A stretch of 64,000 nt of DNA, from positions 1 to 64,000 of the forward strand of contig JAGKWW010000019.1 in NCBI GenBank assembly GCA_021151665.1, read 5' to 3'. This document shows positions 1-7,957 of the stretch, piece by piece. The notes under the pieces are model-generated. The model had not been told where the DNA came from. It searched no databases and worked only from the letters and a program-made list of their open reading frames with translations. How positions within the stretch are numbered: position 1 is the first letter of the stretch; each line of letters begins with the position of its first letter. The DNA is from Flavobacteriaceae bacterium. Lineage in GTDB: Bacteria > Bacteroidota > Bacteroidia > Flavobacteriales > Flavobacteriaceae. The translations under genes and the position numbers were made by a program.

Positions 1-172
1 GCCGATGCAGGCCCGCGGAAATCCCAGATCATTTTTATTTTTCTCATCTTCTCAGGCGAATGATATTCCAAAGATAGCGTTTATTATATTTACAGTAATA
101 ACCTCTTTATTCATAGGTCGCACGTGCTGTCTCATCGAGCGCAGACGAGATGCAGGTTTTAAAAAATTTACT

Positions 173-1255
173 ATGCTAAAATATACCATTGCTCTTTATT
201 TCCTTCAGCTGTCACTAATAGGCTTTTCCCAGCAACTCACCACAGAACAGGCCAACCGCCTTGCCGCACTTCCGTTGAAATGCCTGCAGCAGGAATACCC
301 GAACAAGCCAAGCCAGCTCCTGGCCGACAGTACCGAAGTGGCCAACCCGAAAAAACTGCACCCTGCCTTCTATGGGTGTTTCGACTGGCATTCCTCGGTT
401 CACGGCCACTGGAGCCTGGTCTACCTGCTGAAACATTCCCCGCAGTTGGCTAACCGCGAGGAGATCATAAAGAAACTGCGCATCAACCTTTCAAAAGAGA
501 ATATCGCAGCCGAAGTAGCCTATCTCAATAAAAAGCATGAAAAATCTTTTGAGCGCACGTATGGGTGGGCTTGGCTGCTGAAATTACAACAAGAGCTAAA
601 TGAACTGGCGGGAGAGGAAGAGTTTGCCATCGAGCTGGCAGAAAATTTACAACCGCTTTCCGAGCTAATCGTAGAACGGTATATGGAATTCCTGCCGAAA
701 CTAAACTATCCCATACGTGTTGGGACCCATACAAATACTGCTTTTGGAATGTCACTTGCGTGGCAATACGCTGCAAGTATTAAATATTTGCCGCTCCAGG
801 AAAGTATTATGAACAATGCCGTACGTTTGTTTGGTAATGACAAAGACTGTCCCTTTGCATATGAACCAAACGGTACCGACTTTCTTTCGCCTTGTATGGA
901 AGAAATACGCATAATGGAGTATTCACTGGGAACTAAGGGTTTCCTGAGTTGGCTTAAAAACTTCGCTCCTCAGCTCTTTAAAAAGAATTTTACATGGGAA
1001 CCCGGTAAAGTTTCCGATCGTACCGATGGACATTTAGTGCATCTGGACGGGCTCAACTTTAGCCGGGCGTGGAACCTGTATGAATTGGCGAGGCTGTACC
1101 CCAAACGATTAGGGCACCTAAAAGTTTTGGCTGATGCACATATGTCCTATTCATTTCCGGCTATAACTGACGGCAACTATGAGGGTGAGCACTGGCTTGC
1201 ATCGTTTGCGCTTTACGCATTCGATGCACGAGCATTTTTAGAAAGCAATAAATAA
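173..1255 (+). CDS. Exported DUF2891 family protein
   Basis: The frame is open from base 5, but the ATG at 173 is preferred because it begins a good signal peptide (MLKYTIALYFLQLSLIGFSQ) and the codons before it look unrelated. That gives 360 residues. The segment LHPAFYGCFDWHSSVHGHW and the end motif EGEHWLASFALYA are characteristic of DUF2891, a family of about 340-380 residues with no established reaction; conserved His, Trp and Asp residues and an all-helical look suggest an alpha/alpha-barrel enzyme, which is inference. The product is probably periplasmic. It ends 16 bases before the next gene, and no promoter match is seen in the short upstream sequence available. Confidence 0.8.
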   Translation: MLKYTIALYFLQLSLIGFSQQLTTEQANRLAALPLKCLQQEYPNKPSQLLADSTEVANPKKLHPAFYGCFDWHSSVHGHWSLVYLLKHSPQLANREEIIKKLRINLSKENIAAEVAYLNKKHEKSFERTYGWAWLLKLQQELNELAGEEEFAIELAENLQPLSELIVERYMEFLPKLNYPIRVGTHTNTAFGMSLAWQYAASIKYLPLQESIMNNAVRLFGNDKDCPFAYEPNGTDFLSPCMEEIRIMEYSLGTKGFLSWLKNFAPQLFKKNFTWEPGKVSDRTDGHLVHLDGLNFSRAWNLYELARLYPKRLGHLKVLADAHMSYSFPAITDGNYEGEHWLASFALYAFDARAFLESNK

Positions 1256-1259
1256 TACT

Positions 1260-1267
1260 TAATTTTG
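1260..1267 (+). promoter_or_regulatory. -7 promoter element TAATTTTG, leaderless spacing
   Basis: Exact match to TAnnTTTG, lying four bases before the ATG at 1272. With the usual start about five bases after the element, the transcript would begin at the A of the ATG. Confidence 0.6.
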
Positions 1268-1271
1268 CCCC

Positions 1272-2834
1272 ATGCCGAGAGAACTCCAGATACAGGTTGC
1301 CCCCGAGGTAGCTGCAAACCAAGATCTTCTGACTACCCATGTTGCAAAACTCATGCAGATTCGCTCCGAAGAGGTGCGCCATGTTGCCATACTAAAGCGG
1401 TCTATCGATGCGCGCCAGAAAGCGGTGAAGGTCAACCTGAAGGTGGCTGTGTATCATAATGAGGAGTTTTCTGAATCTACTATTCCGCTACCGGAGTATA
1501 AAGATGTTTCCAATGCACGGGAGGTAATTGTGATTGGCGCAGGCCCTGCCGGTTTGTTTGCCGCATTGCAGCTTATCGAGCTCGGACTAAAGCCCATTGT
1601 TTTGGAACGCGGTAAAGACGTACAGCAGCGCAGGCGCGATCTCAAGGCCATCAACCGCGACCATGTGGTAGATGAAGATTCCAACTATTGCTTTGGCGAA
1701 GGCGGCGCGGGTACGTACTCCGATGGTAAACTCTACACCCGAAGCAAAAAGCGTGGCGATGTAGACCGGATACTGCGGCTGTTTGTAGCTTTTGGCGCTT
1801 CACCCGATATTTTGGTGGAGGCACATCCGCACATCGGTACCAACAAACTGCCGGGCATCATCAAAGCGATGCGCGAAAAAGTCATCGAGTTTGGCGGGCA
1901 GGTGCTTTTTGATACCCGGGTGACCGATATCCTTGTAAAAGATAACAAAATAGAAGGCGTGGCTACACAATCGGGCGATAGTATCCGCGCAAAGCAGGTA
2001 ATACTCGCAACAGGCCATTCTGCCCGGGATATTTTTGAGCTCCTCGACAGGAAGAAGATATACATCGAAGCCAAGCCTTTTGCGCTGGGCGTACGCGCCG
2101 AGCATCCTCAAAGCCTTATCGACAGCATACAATACAGCTGCGGGTTTGATGGCCGTGGCGAATTTCTTCCGCCCGCGCCTTATGCGATTGTAAAGCAGGT
2201 GCAGGGCAGGGGGATGTACTCGTTCTGTATGTGTCCGGGTGGTGTTATCGCTCCTTGTGCTACCAGCCCCGGCGAGGTGGTTACCAACGGATGGTCGCCC
2301 TCCAAACGCGACCAGGCTACGGCAAACTCCGGTATTGTGGTCGAATTAAAACTTGAAGATTTTAAGCCATTTGCAAAGTTCGGCGCCCTTGCCGGATTAG
2401 AATTCCAAAAAAGCATAGAGCAGCGTGCATGGCATCTTGCCGGAGAAACCCAGCGCGTACCCGCCCAACGGATGGTAGACTTTACCCAAAGCAAACTTTC
2501 GGCAGATATCCCGAAAACGTCTTATGTGCCGGGTACAACCTCTGTAGAATTAGGGCAGGTTTTTCCGGGGTTTATCACCCAAACCCTGCGTCAGGGCTTT
2601 GTCGACTTTGGTAAATCGATGCGTGGCTACCTTACTAATGACGCAATATTGCATGCGCCTGAATCACGCACTTCGTCGCCGGTGCGCATTCCCCGCGATA
2701 ACGAAACCCTTGAGCATGTACAGGTAAAAGGCCTGTATCCGTGCGGCGAAGGGGCTGGCTATGCGGGCGGTATTATTTCGGCTGCCATCGATGGTGAAAA
2801 ATGCGCGCTCAAATGTGCAGAAGCCTTAAAATAA
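1272..2834 (+). CDS. FAD-dependent dehydrogenase (COG2509 type)
   Basis: A 520-residue soluble flavoprotein. Residues 1-75 form a small N-terminal domain, and a dinucleotide-binding motif GAGPAGLFAALQL follows near residue 90, with ERGKDVQQRRRD behind it. FGEGGAGTYSDGKL and the C-terminal CGEGAGYAGGI are typical of the COG2509 'uncharacterised FAD-dependent dehydrogenase' family, which is related to HI0933-like and geranylgeranyl-reductase-like proteins. The natural substrate is unknown. Length and both ends match the family, so the gene looks intact. The start at 1272 fits the promoter element four bases upstream. Confidence 0.85.
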   Translation: MPRELQIQVAPEVAANQDLLTTHVAKLMQIRSEEVRHVAILKRSIDARQKAVKVNLKVAVYHNEEFSESTIPLPEYKDVSNAREVIVIGAGPAGLFAALQLIELGLKPIVLERGKDVQQRRRDLKAINRDHVVDEDSNYCFGEGGAGTYSDGKLYTRSKKRGDVDRILRLFVAFGASPDILVEAHPHIGTNKLPGIIKAMREKVIEFGGQVLFDTRVTDILVKDNKIEGVATQSGDSIRAKQVILATGHSARDIFELLDRKKIYIEAKPFALGVRAEHPQSLIDSIQYSCGFDGRGEFLPPAPYAIVKQVQGRGMYSFCMCPGGVIAPCATSPGEVVTNGWSPSKRDQATANSGIVVELKLEDFKPFAKFGALAGLEFQKSIEQRAWHLAGETQRVPAQRMVDFTQSKLSADIPKTSYVPGTTSVELGQVFPGFITQTLRQGFVDFGKSMRGYLTNDAILHAPESRTSSPVRIPRDNETLEHVQVKGLYPCGEGAGYAGGIISAAIDGEKCALKCAEALK

Positions 2835-2915
2835 TCTCAAATCCTGATTAGGGATAATCTTCTGAAAGCCAAAAGTATTAACACATGTTCAGCGGCTTTT
2901 CAGCGGAATGTGCCG

Positions 2916-2923
2916 TAAATTTG
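2916..2923 (+). promoter_or_regulatory. -7 promoter element TAAATTTG
   Basis: Exact TAnnTTTG match 23 bases before the ATG of the TetR-like gene; probable promoter of the TetR-AarF-DUF2256 operon. Confidence 0.55.
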
Positions 2924-2946
2924 TGCTATAACTTAAAGCACTTATT

Positions 2947-3603
2947 ATGGCTGTTAAAAAGTCAAAACCCATAGATAAAGACCGTCTTATCACCCTGTAT
3001 AGCGATTACTGCCTGATGCAGGGAAAAAGGCCGGCAACGGTTTACAAGTTCGCAAAGGATAACGGATTTGAGGAAGCCGATTTTTATGCCTTCTTCAGTT
3101 CGTTCGATTCGCTGGAGCGCGCCTATTTTACCGAAATGTTCAACCATTCGCTTGTAGCATTGCACGCATCTCCGGCCTTCCATGAATATGACGGGCTCCA
3201 GAAGCTCGCAGCGTTCTACTTCACGTTTTTCGAAATGGCTACGGCCAACCGGAGCTTCGTTACATGGCTGTTGGAAGATGGCAAAAGTATACAGGCATTA
3301 TCCCGCCTGAAAGGCCTTCGGAAAGAGTTCCTGCAATTTGCGGGGCAGGTATTGGATAAGCCTTTCGACCTGAAAAATGAGCGCGCAGACAGGGCACAGG
3401 GCAAAGCCTTAGAGGAGGGCGCCTGGCTCCAGTTCCTTTCTATTATTAAATTCTGGCTAGAAGATACCTCTGCCGGTTTTGAAAAGACCGATATTTATAT
3501 CGAAAAATCAGTGAAAGCCTCGGCCGATCTGGTGTACAATACGCCACTTCAAAGCATTTTCGACCTGGGTAAATTCCTCTGGAAGGAAAAATTCACCGCC
3601 TGA
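2947..3603 (+). CDS. TetR-like protein, partner of AarF kinase
   Basis: A 218-residue protein. The N-terminal 55 residues (KDRLITLYSDYCLMQGKRP to EADFYAFFSSFDSLERAYF) have the spacing of a TetR helix-turn-helix, although the recognition helix is divergent; the rest is the helical C-terminal domain found in TetR-like proteins of Bacteroidota. The stop codon overlaps the start of the AarF kinase gene by one base (TGATG), so the two are translationally coupled. In this phylum the pair is recurrent, so the protein may regulate or physically assist the kinase. DNA binding is not proven by the sequence. Confidence 0.75.
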   Translation: MAVKKSKPIDKDRLITLYSDYCLMQGKRPATVYKFAKDNGFEEADFYAFFSSFDSLERAYFTEMFNHSLVALHASPAFHEYDGLQKLAAFYFTFFEMATANRSFVTWLLEDGKSIQALSRLKGLRKEFLQFAGQVLDKPFDLKNERADRAQGKALEEGAWLQFLSIIKFWLEDTSAGFEKTDIYIEKSVKASADLVYNTPLQSIFDLGKFLWKEKFTA

Positions 3604-4916
3604 TGAAGAAGCTCGATTCGATTCCCACCAACAAAGTGGAAAGGGTAGCCAAGCTCGTGACTACAGGTGTAAAAGTAGGAGGTAATTACCTGAAATATTA
3701 TAGCAAAAAGGTGGTTAACCCAGACCTGAGCAAGGACACGCTCCATCAGGAAAATGCCGCCGATATTTATGACGGGCTCAAAGAATTGAAAGGCAGCGCG
3801 CTGAAAGTTGCGCAGATGCTCAGCATGGAAAAAAACCTGCTGCCGCAATCGTATGTCGAGAAGTTTTCGCTCAGCCAGTTTTCGGTTCCGCCACTTTCTG
3901 CCCCGCTGGTTATGAAAACGTTTAAAAAATATTTCGGCTGCGAGCCTCATGTGCTGTTCGATGAATTCTCAGCTGACTCGGTAAACGCGGCGAGCATCGG
4001 TCAGGTGCACAAGGCAAGGAAGAATGGTAAGGACCTTGCGGTAAAAATACAGTATCCCGGTGTACGCGAGAGCATCGGGACAGATATTGCCCTGGTGAAG
4101 CCCATCGCTATACGGATGTTCAATCTTCAGGGAACCTCCGACGAATATTTTGATGAGGTGGAAGGCAAGCTGATAGAAGAAACTGATTACTCGCTGGAAC
4201 TTCAGCAAAGCGAAGCCGTGAGGGCGGCCTGCGCACATTTGCGCGGTATCCGTTTTCCAAAATATTACCCTGAGCTTTCGTGCGAAAAGATTATCACGAT
4301 GGACTGGATGAATGGCATTCACCTTTCCGATTTTTGCCGTAACGAGGTTTCGCAGGAAAAACGAAATGCGGTAGGGCAGGCGCTCTGGGATTTTTATATG
4401 TTCCAGATACATGGACTGAAAAACTTTCACGCCGACCCGCATCCCGGAAACTTTCTTGTGAATGGGGAAGGTGAACTGATCGCGATAGACTTTGGTTGCA
4501 TGAAACGCATCCCGGATGATTTTTATGTACCGTATTTCGAACTGGCAGATCCTGAAAACCTACAGAATGATGCAATATTCCGAAACAAGTTACTCGAGCT
4601 GGAGATACTTAAACCGGAAGATACCAAAGCGGAAGCTGATTTCTTTGCCAATATTTTCCATGAGCTGCTTACTGTTTTTACACAGCCATTTCAGGTGGAA
4701 ACCTTTGATTTTGCCGACACTACTTTTGCCGACCAGATTGCTGCACTGAGTGAGAAATTTGCTAATGACAAAACCCTTCGCAAAATGAACGGGAACCGTG
4801 GCTCTAAGCATTTTATCTACGTGAACAGGACTTTCTTTGGGCTGTACAGTTTGCTGGGCGACCTGAAAGCAAAGATTGACATTAACAGCTATGAAAAATA
4901 CCTTCCGCGGAAATAA
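3603..4916 (+). CDS. AarF/ABC1/UbiB family atypical kinase
   Basis: A 437-residue member of the ABC1/UbiB atypical kinase-like ATPases. The Ala/Gly-rich signature AASIGQVHKA, the lysine strand DLAVKIQYPGV, the catalytic loop FHADPHPGNF and the metal-binding IDFGCMK are all present in order. Relatives in other bacteria support ubiquinone or lipid metabolism. Flavobacteria use menaquinone, so a membrane-lipid or quinone-handling role is an inference. There is no C-terminal membrane anchor of the UbiB type. It is coupled to the TetR-like gene upstream, and its last 26 bases overlap the DUF2256 gene. Confidence 0.85.
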   Translation: MKKLDSIPTNKVERVAKLVTTGVKVGGNYLKYYSKKVVNPDLSKDTLHQENAADIYDGLKELKGSALKVAQMLSMEKNLLPQSYVEKFSLSQFSVPPLSAPLVMKTFKKYFGCEPHVLFDEFSADSVNAASIGQVHKARKNGKDLAVKIQYPGVRESIGTDIALVKPIAIRMFNLQGTSDEYFDEVEGKLIEETDYSLELQQSEAVRAACAHLRGIRFPKYYPELSCEKIITMDWMNGIHLSDFCRNEVSQEKRNAVGQALWDFYMFQIHGLKNFHADPHPGNFLVNGEGELIAIDFGCMKRIPDDFYVPYFELADPENLQNDAIFRNKLLELEILKPEDTKAEADFFANIFHELLTVFTQPFQVETFDFADTTFADQIAALSEKFANDKTLRKMNGNRGSKHFIYVNRTFFGLYSLLGDLKAKIDINSYEKYLPRK

Positions 4917-5049
4917 ATCCTATCTTCCGTCAAAGCCGTGCGAGGCCTGCGGGAGGGAATTTACATGGCGGAAAAAGTGGGAACGTTGCTGGGATGAGGT
5001 TAAATATTGCAGCGATGCCTGCCGTAAACATAAATCGAAGCTGTCTTAA
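4891..5049 (+). CDS. Small DUF2256 zinc-ribbon-like protein
   Basis: A 52-residue gene that is easily missed because of its size. The translation contains KPCEACGREFTWRKKWERCW and then EVKYCSDACRKHK. This is the DUF2256 signature: CxxC, a Trp-rich basic middle and a second CxxxC, which would bind one zinc ion. Family members are 40-60 residues long with unknown function and often lie near photolyase or cryptochrome genes, which are not seen here. The ATG at 4891 is inside the AarF gene in another frame (26-base overlap), implying coupled translation. The stop codon lies in the loop of the following terminator hairpin. Confidence 0.85.
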   Translation: MKNTFRGNKSYLPSKPCEACGREFTWRKKWERCWDEVKYCSDACRKHKSKLS

Positions 5050-5067
5050 AAGGCAGCTTTGTCTTTA
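5038..5067 (+). terminator. Terminator of the TetR-AarF-DUF2256 operon
   Basis: Stem AAGCTGTC (5038-5045) pairs with GGCAGCTT (5052-5059), followed by a T-rich run. It overlaps the end of the DUF2256 coding region and has the same stem as the terminators at 8755, 10729 and 18321. Confidence 0.65.
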
Positions 5068-5105
5068 TATAACGTTAAACGGCTTTCGTTACATAAAGAT
5101 TTTCT

Positions 5106-5113
5106 TATTTTTG
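5106..5113 (+). promoter_or_regulatory. -7 promoter element TATTTTTG
   Basis: Exact TAnnTTTG match 16 bases before the idi ATG; probable promoter of idi-queD-manA. Confidence 0.55.
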
Positions 5114-5129
5114 AAGACTAATAACCAAT

Positions 5130-5654
5130 ATGGAAGAAAACGTAATACTGGTAAACCAACAGGATGAACAGGTAGGTGTGATGCCAAAGATGGAGGCACA
5201 CGAAAAGGCGATGCTCCACAGGGCATTCTCCGTGTTTATCCTGAATTCGAAAAATGAGGTGATGCTCCAGCAAAGGGCTGCCCACAAATATCATTCTCCA
5301 TTATTATGGACAAACACCTGCTGCAGCCACCAGCGCGTTGGTGAAAGCAATATCGAGGCGGGTACAAGAAGGCTGAAGGAAGAAATGGGATTTGCAGCTC
5401 CCCTTAAAGAGCTTTTCTCCTTTATTTACAAGGCCCCTTTTGACAACGGCCTTACAGAACATGAGCTTGACCATGTAATGATAGGGTATTATGATGGAGA
5501 ACCTAACATCAATCCGGAGGAGGCGGAAAGCTGGAAATGGATGGGGATAGAAGAGGTGAGAGAAGATATGAAGCAGTATCCCGAAACGTACACGGTTTGG
5601 TTCAGGATCATATTTGATGAGTTTTACCATTACCTTGAAGACCATAAGCTATGA
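5130..5654 (+). CDS. idi: Isopentenyl-diphosphate delta-isomerase type 1
   Basis: This Nudix-fold enzyme interconverts isopentenyl and dimethylallyl diphosphate for isoprenoid, menaquinone and undecaprenyl synthesis. The 174-residue length is typical. Visible motifs are MLHRAFSVFI, the active-site cysteine region TNTCCSHQ, the Nudix-like segment GTRRLKEEMGF and the metal and catalytic region EEAESWKWM. The stop overlaps the next start by four bases (ATGA), so idi, queD and manA form one operon. The linkage to a pterin synthase and a phosphomannose isomerase recurs in flavobacteria and does not imply a shared pathway. Confidence 0.93.
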   Translation: MEENVILVNQQDEQVGVMPKMEAHEKAMLHRAFSVFILNSKNEVMLQQRAAHKYHSPLLWTNTCCSHQRVGESNIEAGTRRLKEEMGFAAPLKELFSFIYKAPFDNGLTEHELDHVMIGYYDGEPNINPEEAESWKWMGIEEVREDMKQYPETYTVWFRIIFDEFYHYLEDHKL

Positions 5655-6061
5655 GGGTTACCGTAAGCAGGCAGGCGCATTTTAATGCAGCACACCGTTT
5701 GTATCGCCCCGATTGGGATGATGCGAGGAATAATGACGTTTTCGGGAAATGCAACAACGCTAATTTTCACGGGCATAACTACGAGCTTATTGTTAGTGTT
5801 ACCGGCGAAATAGACCCTGAAACGGGCTATGTGATGGATATGAAAATTTTGAAAGACCTTATCGAGGAATATGTGGAAGAAGCATTCGACCATAAAAACC
5901 TTAACCTCGACGTGCCCGATTTTAAAGGTCTTAACCCCACAGCAGAAAACATTGCTGTCGTAATATGGAACAGGCTCCGCCCACATATTGCTGCGGATAA
6001 AGATATTGAGGTGGTGCTGTATGAAACGCCACGAAATTTTGTAACCTACAAAGGACAATAA
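5651..6061 (+). CDS. queD: 6-carboxytetrahydropterin synthase family protein
   Basis: A 136-residue member of the PTPS/QueD family, which converts 7,8-dihydroneopterin triphosphate to a tetrahydropterin product, usually the queuosine precursor. Zinc-binding histidines are visible in HFNAAH and HGHNYE; the catalytic cysteine is in GKCNNANFHGH, and the C-terminal substrate-binding glutamate in VVLYETPRN. VMDMKILKDLI and AFDHKNLN are also conserved. QueD and eukaryote-like PTPS are hard to separate by eye, so the gene symbol is less certain than the family. It overlaps idi by four bases and precedes manA by one base. Confidence 0.85.
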   Translation: MRVTVSRQAHFNAAHRLYRPDWDDARNNDVFGKCNNANFHGHNYELIVSVTGEIDPETGYVMDMKILKDLIEEYVEEAFDHKNLNLDVPDFKGLNPTAENIAVVIWNRLRPHIAADKDIEVVLYETPRNFVTYKGQ

Positions 6062-6062
6062 T

Positions 6063-7028
6063 ATGAAACTATACCCACTGGTTTTTGAACCGATATTAAA
6101 AGACAGGATATGGGGCGGCACAAAGCTGAAAACCGACCTCGGCAAACATAATTTGCCTACTGAAACCACGGGCGAAAGCTGGGAACTTTCAGCAGTGCCT
6201 GGCGATGTAAGTATAGTTAGCAACGGAGAATACTCGGGCAGGCCGCTGGATGAGCTTATCGGGCAATATCCCGACGAGCTTCTCGGAAAGAAAATACACG
6301 AACGCTTCGGTAAGCAGTTTCCGCTGCTGTTTAAATTCCTTGATGCAAGGGATGACCTTTCCATACAGGTGCACCCTAATGATGAATTGGCAAAGAAGCG
6401 CCATAATTCCTTCGGTAAAACCGAAATGTGGTATGTGATGCAGGCCGATGAGGGCGCGCGCATCATTGTAGGGTTTAAGCACAAATCAAGCCCGGAGGAA
6501 TACCTGAAGCATCTTGAAGACAAAAACCTGATCGAGATACTTAATGAAGTGCCGGTAAAAAAAGGTGATGTTTTCTTCCTTGAAACGGGAACCATACATG
6601 CCATAGGGGCCGGCATCGTGATTGCTGAGATACAGCAGACTTCGGACATTACGTATCGTATATACGACTGGGACAGGGTAGATGCCAATGGCAATTCGCG
6701 CGAACTTCACGTAGAACAAGCGCTTGATGCCATGAACTACAATACTACCGATACACAAAAGCAGTATGCCGAAGTGCAGAATGCCGCGAACGTGATGGTT
6801 GATTGCCCTTATTTTACCACCAGCTATTTGCCATTATCCGGCAATACTGTATTGGAAAATGATGGGAGCAGTTTCCGGGTCTTTATCTGTACCGATGGAG
6901 CTTATAGTGTTACCTGTGCTGAAGGCAGCTATAGCTTTAAAAAGGGCGACACTATCCTGGTTCCTGCGGGATTGCATCGCTTTGAGCTTAACGGCGAAGC
7001 CACCTTACTCGAAATTCATATTTCGTAA
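6063..7028 (+). CDS. manA: Mannose-6-phosphate isomerase, class I
   Basis: This cytoplasmic zinc enzyme interconverts mannose 6-phosphate and fructose 6-phosphate, feeding GDP-mannose for surface glycans. It has 321 residues, which matches the short Bacillus/Bacteroidota form. The motifs are SIQVHPND (zinc ligands), FGKTEMWYVM and the third-ligand and active-site segment GTIHAIGAG, with a C-terminal cupin ending KKGDTILVPAG. It is the last gene of the idi operon. The next gene has its own promoter element at 7051. Confidence 0.92.
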   Translation: MKLYPLVFEPILKDRIWGGTKLKTDLGKHNLPTETTGESWELSAVPGDVSIVSNGEYSGRPLDELIGQYPDELLGKKIHERFGKQFPLLFKFLDARDDLSIQVHPNDELAKKRHNSFGKTEMWYVMQADEGARIIVGFKHKSSPEEYLKHLEDKNLIEILNEVPVKKGDVFFLETGTIHAIGAGIVIAEIQQTSDITYRIYDWDRVDANGNSRELHVEQALDAMNYNTTDTQKQYAEVQNAANVMVDCPYFTTSYLPLSGNTVLENDGSSFRVFICTDGAYSVTCAEGSYSFKKGDTILVPAGLHRFELNGEATLLEIHIS

Positions 7029-7050
7029 CAAGGCTTTCGCTGTAATATCG

Positions 7051-7058
7051 TAACTTTG
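7051..7058 (+). promoter_or_regulatory. -7 promoter element TAACTTTG
   Basis: Exact TAnnTTTG match 25 bases before the ATG at 7084. Confidence 0.55.
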
Positions 7059-7083
7059 CAAACAAACTAAATTGTAATAAAAA

Positions 7084-7350
7084 ATGGCAAGCGTAAGAAA
7101 TCTAAAGAAGGATATCAATTTCGTACTTGGCGACATCATCGAAGCAGTGTACATCTGGGAAATGACAACAATTGGCAAACCGTCTGAAAAATCAGAAGCT
7201 TTGGTAGATGAGGCGATCTCAGTTTTTGACGGCCTTATCAAGAAACTGAACCAGAAAAACGTAGAGAATAAGAAAGCACACTTCAGCCAGATCAGCAAAG
7301 AACTTGAGGAATCTGCTAAAATGCTGGTAGACAAAGTGAACGCCTTGTAA
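7084..7350 (+). CDS. Small conserved helical protein (flavobacterial)
   Basis: An 88-residue charged, all-helical cytoplasmic protein without signal peptide or cysteines. It begins MASVRNLKKDINFVLGDIIE and ends in an amphipathic helix rich in Lys and Glu. I believe near-identical small proteins are widespread in Flavobacteriaceae, but I know of no assigned function and recognise no named domain. A clear promoter element precedes it and a tRNA gene follows 79 bases later, so it is a stand-alone gene. Strong conservation without a known role makes it a candidate for a lineage-specific core function. Confidence 0.7.
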   Translation: MASVRNLKKDINFVLGDIIEAVYIWEMTTIGKPSEKSEALVDEAISVFDGLIKKLNQKNVENKKAHFSQISKELEESAKMLVDKVNAL

Positions 7351-7383
7351 ACAAAAAAAATCAGTAAAAAGTGCAGGTTTTTC

Positions 7384-7414
7384 TTTGGAAATTTCAAACT
7401 CAAGATTATATTTG
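7384..7414 (+). promoter_or_regulatory. Promoter of tRNA-Thr (-33 TTTG, -7 TATATTTG)
   Basis: TTTG at 7384-7387 and the exact element TATATTTG at 7407-7414 are separated by 19 bases, the expected spacing for the Bacteroidota primary sigma factor. The tRNA begins 16 bases downstream. Confidence 0.65.
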
Positions 7415-7429
7415 CACTCGTATTGAGAC

Positions 7430-7503
7430 GCCGGTGTAGCTCAGCTGGCTAGAGCAGCTGATTTGTAATCAGCAGGTCGTGGGTTCGAGTCCCTCTATCG
7501 GCT
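7430..7503 (+). tRNA. tRNA-Thr (anticodon TGT)
   Basis: A 74-base cloverleaf. The acceptor stem GCCGGTG pairs with TATCGGC with two G-U pairs. The D-arm contains AGCTCAGCTGGCTAGAGC, the anticodon loop is TTTGTAA with anticodon TGT, and the T-arm contains GGTTCGAGTCC. The discriminator base is T. It reads ACA (and possibly other ACN) threonine codons. CCA is not encoded. Confidence 0.95.
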
Positions 7504-7510
7504 CAATAAA

Positions 7511-7546
7511 AAAACCGCTTAGGAAACTAAGCGGTTTTTGTTTTTT
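7511..7546. terminator. Terminator after tRNA-Thr, probably bidirectional
   Basis: Perfect 10-bp stem AACCGCTTAG / CTAAGCGGTT with a GAAA loop (7513-7536). It has T-rich sequence on the plus side and A-rich sequence on the other, so it can also serve the minus-strand gene that ends at 7545. Confidence 0.8.
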
Positions 7547-7943
7547 AATCCTGTTTCTTTAATGCGTTATATGCATACCCTATTTTTTTAAGCTTGATAC
7601 GCTGTAATAGCTTATTTCGCGTGATGTTGAATGCCTCTGTATCCCGGCAACGTGTTTCACTAGTGTTTAGGCTATCTATCCGGTACCTGAAACTAGAACA
7701 ATAAAGATATAAGGAATCTCCCTTTACTCGCCAGTTACCTTCTGAAACCGATGAGCACGTAGTGTAAGTATAAGAGCTGTCCTTCCTTACAGTAAGTGTG
7801 TTACCAATAGTGTAAATTTCAGTGCTAAGTAACGGAGTGTAGGATTTATATTTTCCGGTAATGATAGCGGGTTGGCATCCAAAGAAAATACCCGTCAGCA
7901 ACAGCGTGAATATTTTAAAGCTTATTGCTGGCAGGTATTTCAC
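7545..7943 (-). CDS. Small lipoprotein of unknown function
   Basis: A 132-residue protein with a lipoprotein signal: a hydrophobic stretch ending LLTGIFFGC, so Cys at about residue 23 would be lipidated. The mature part is short, beta-rich and rich in Ser, Thr and Tyr (VRKDSSYTYTTCSSVSEGNW, then WRVKGDSLYL). This resembles the small lipocalin or META-like 'copes with K-D-S' lipoproteins of Bacteroidota, but I cannot assign a family. It lies 14 bases downstream of the DUF4369 gene and is probably co-transcribed with it. Confidence 0.65.
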   Translation of the reverse strand: MKYLPAISFKIFTLLLTGIFFGCQPAIITGKYKSYTPLLSTEIYTIGNTLTVRKDSSYTYTTCSSVSEGNWRVKGDSLYLYCSSFRYRIDSLNTSETRCRDTEAFNITRNKLLQRIKLKKIGYAYNALKKQD

Positions 7944-7957
7944 TTTTTTTCTAGATT

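Noticed and set aside
5630..6694. 354-residue open frame on the minus strand opposite queD and manA
   Set aside because: It is antisense to two clear enzymes with intact motifs; the translation has no motif and unusual Ser/Cys-rich composition.
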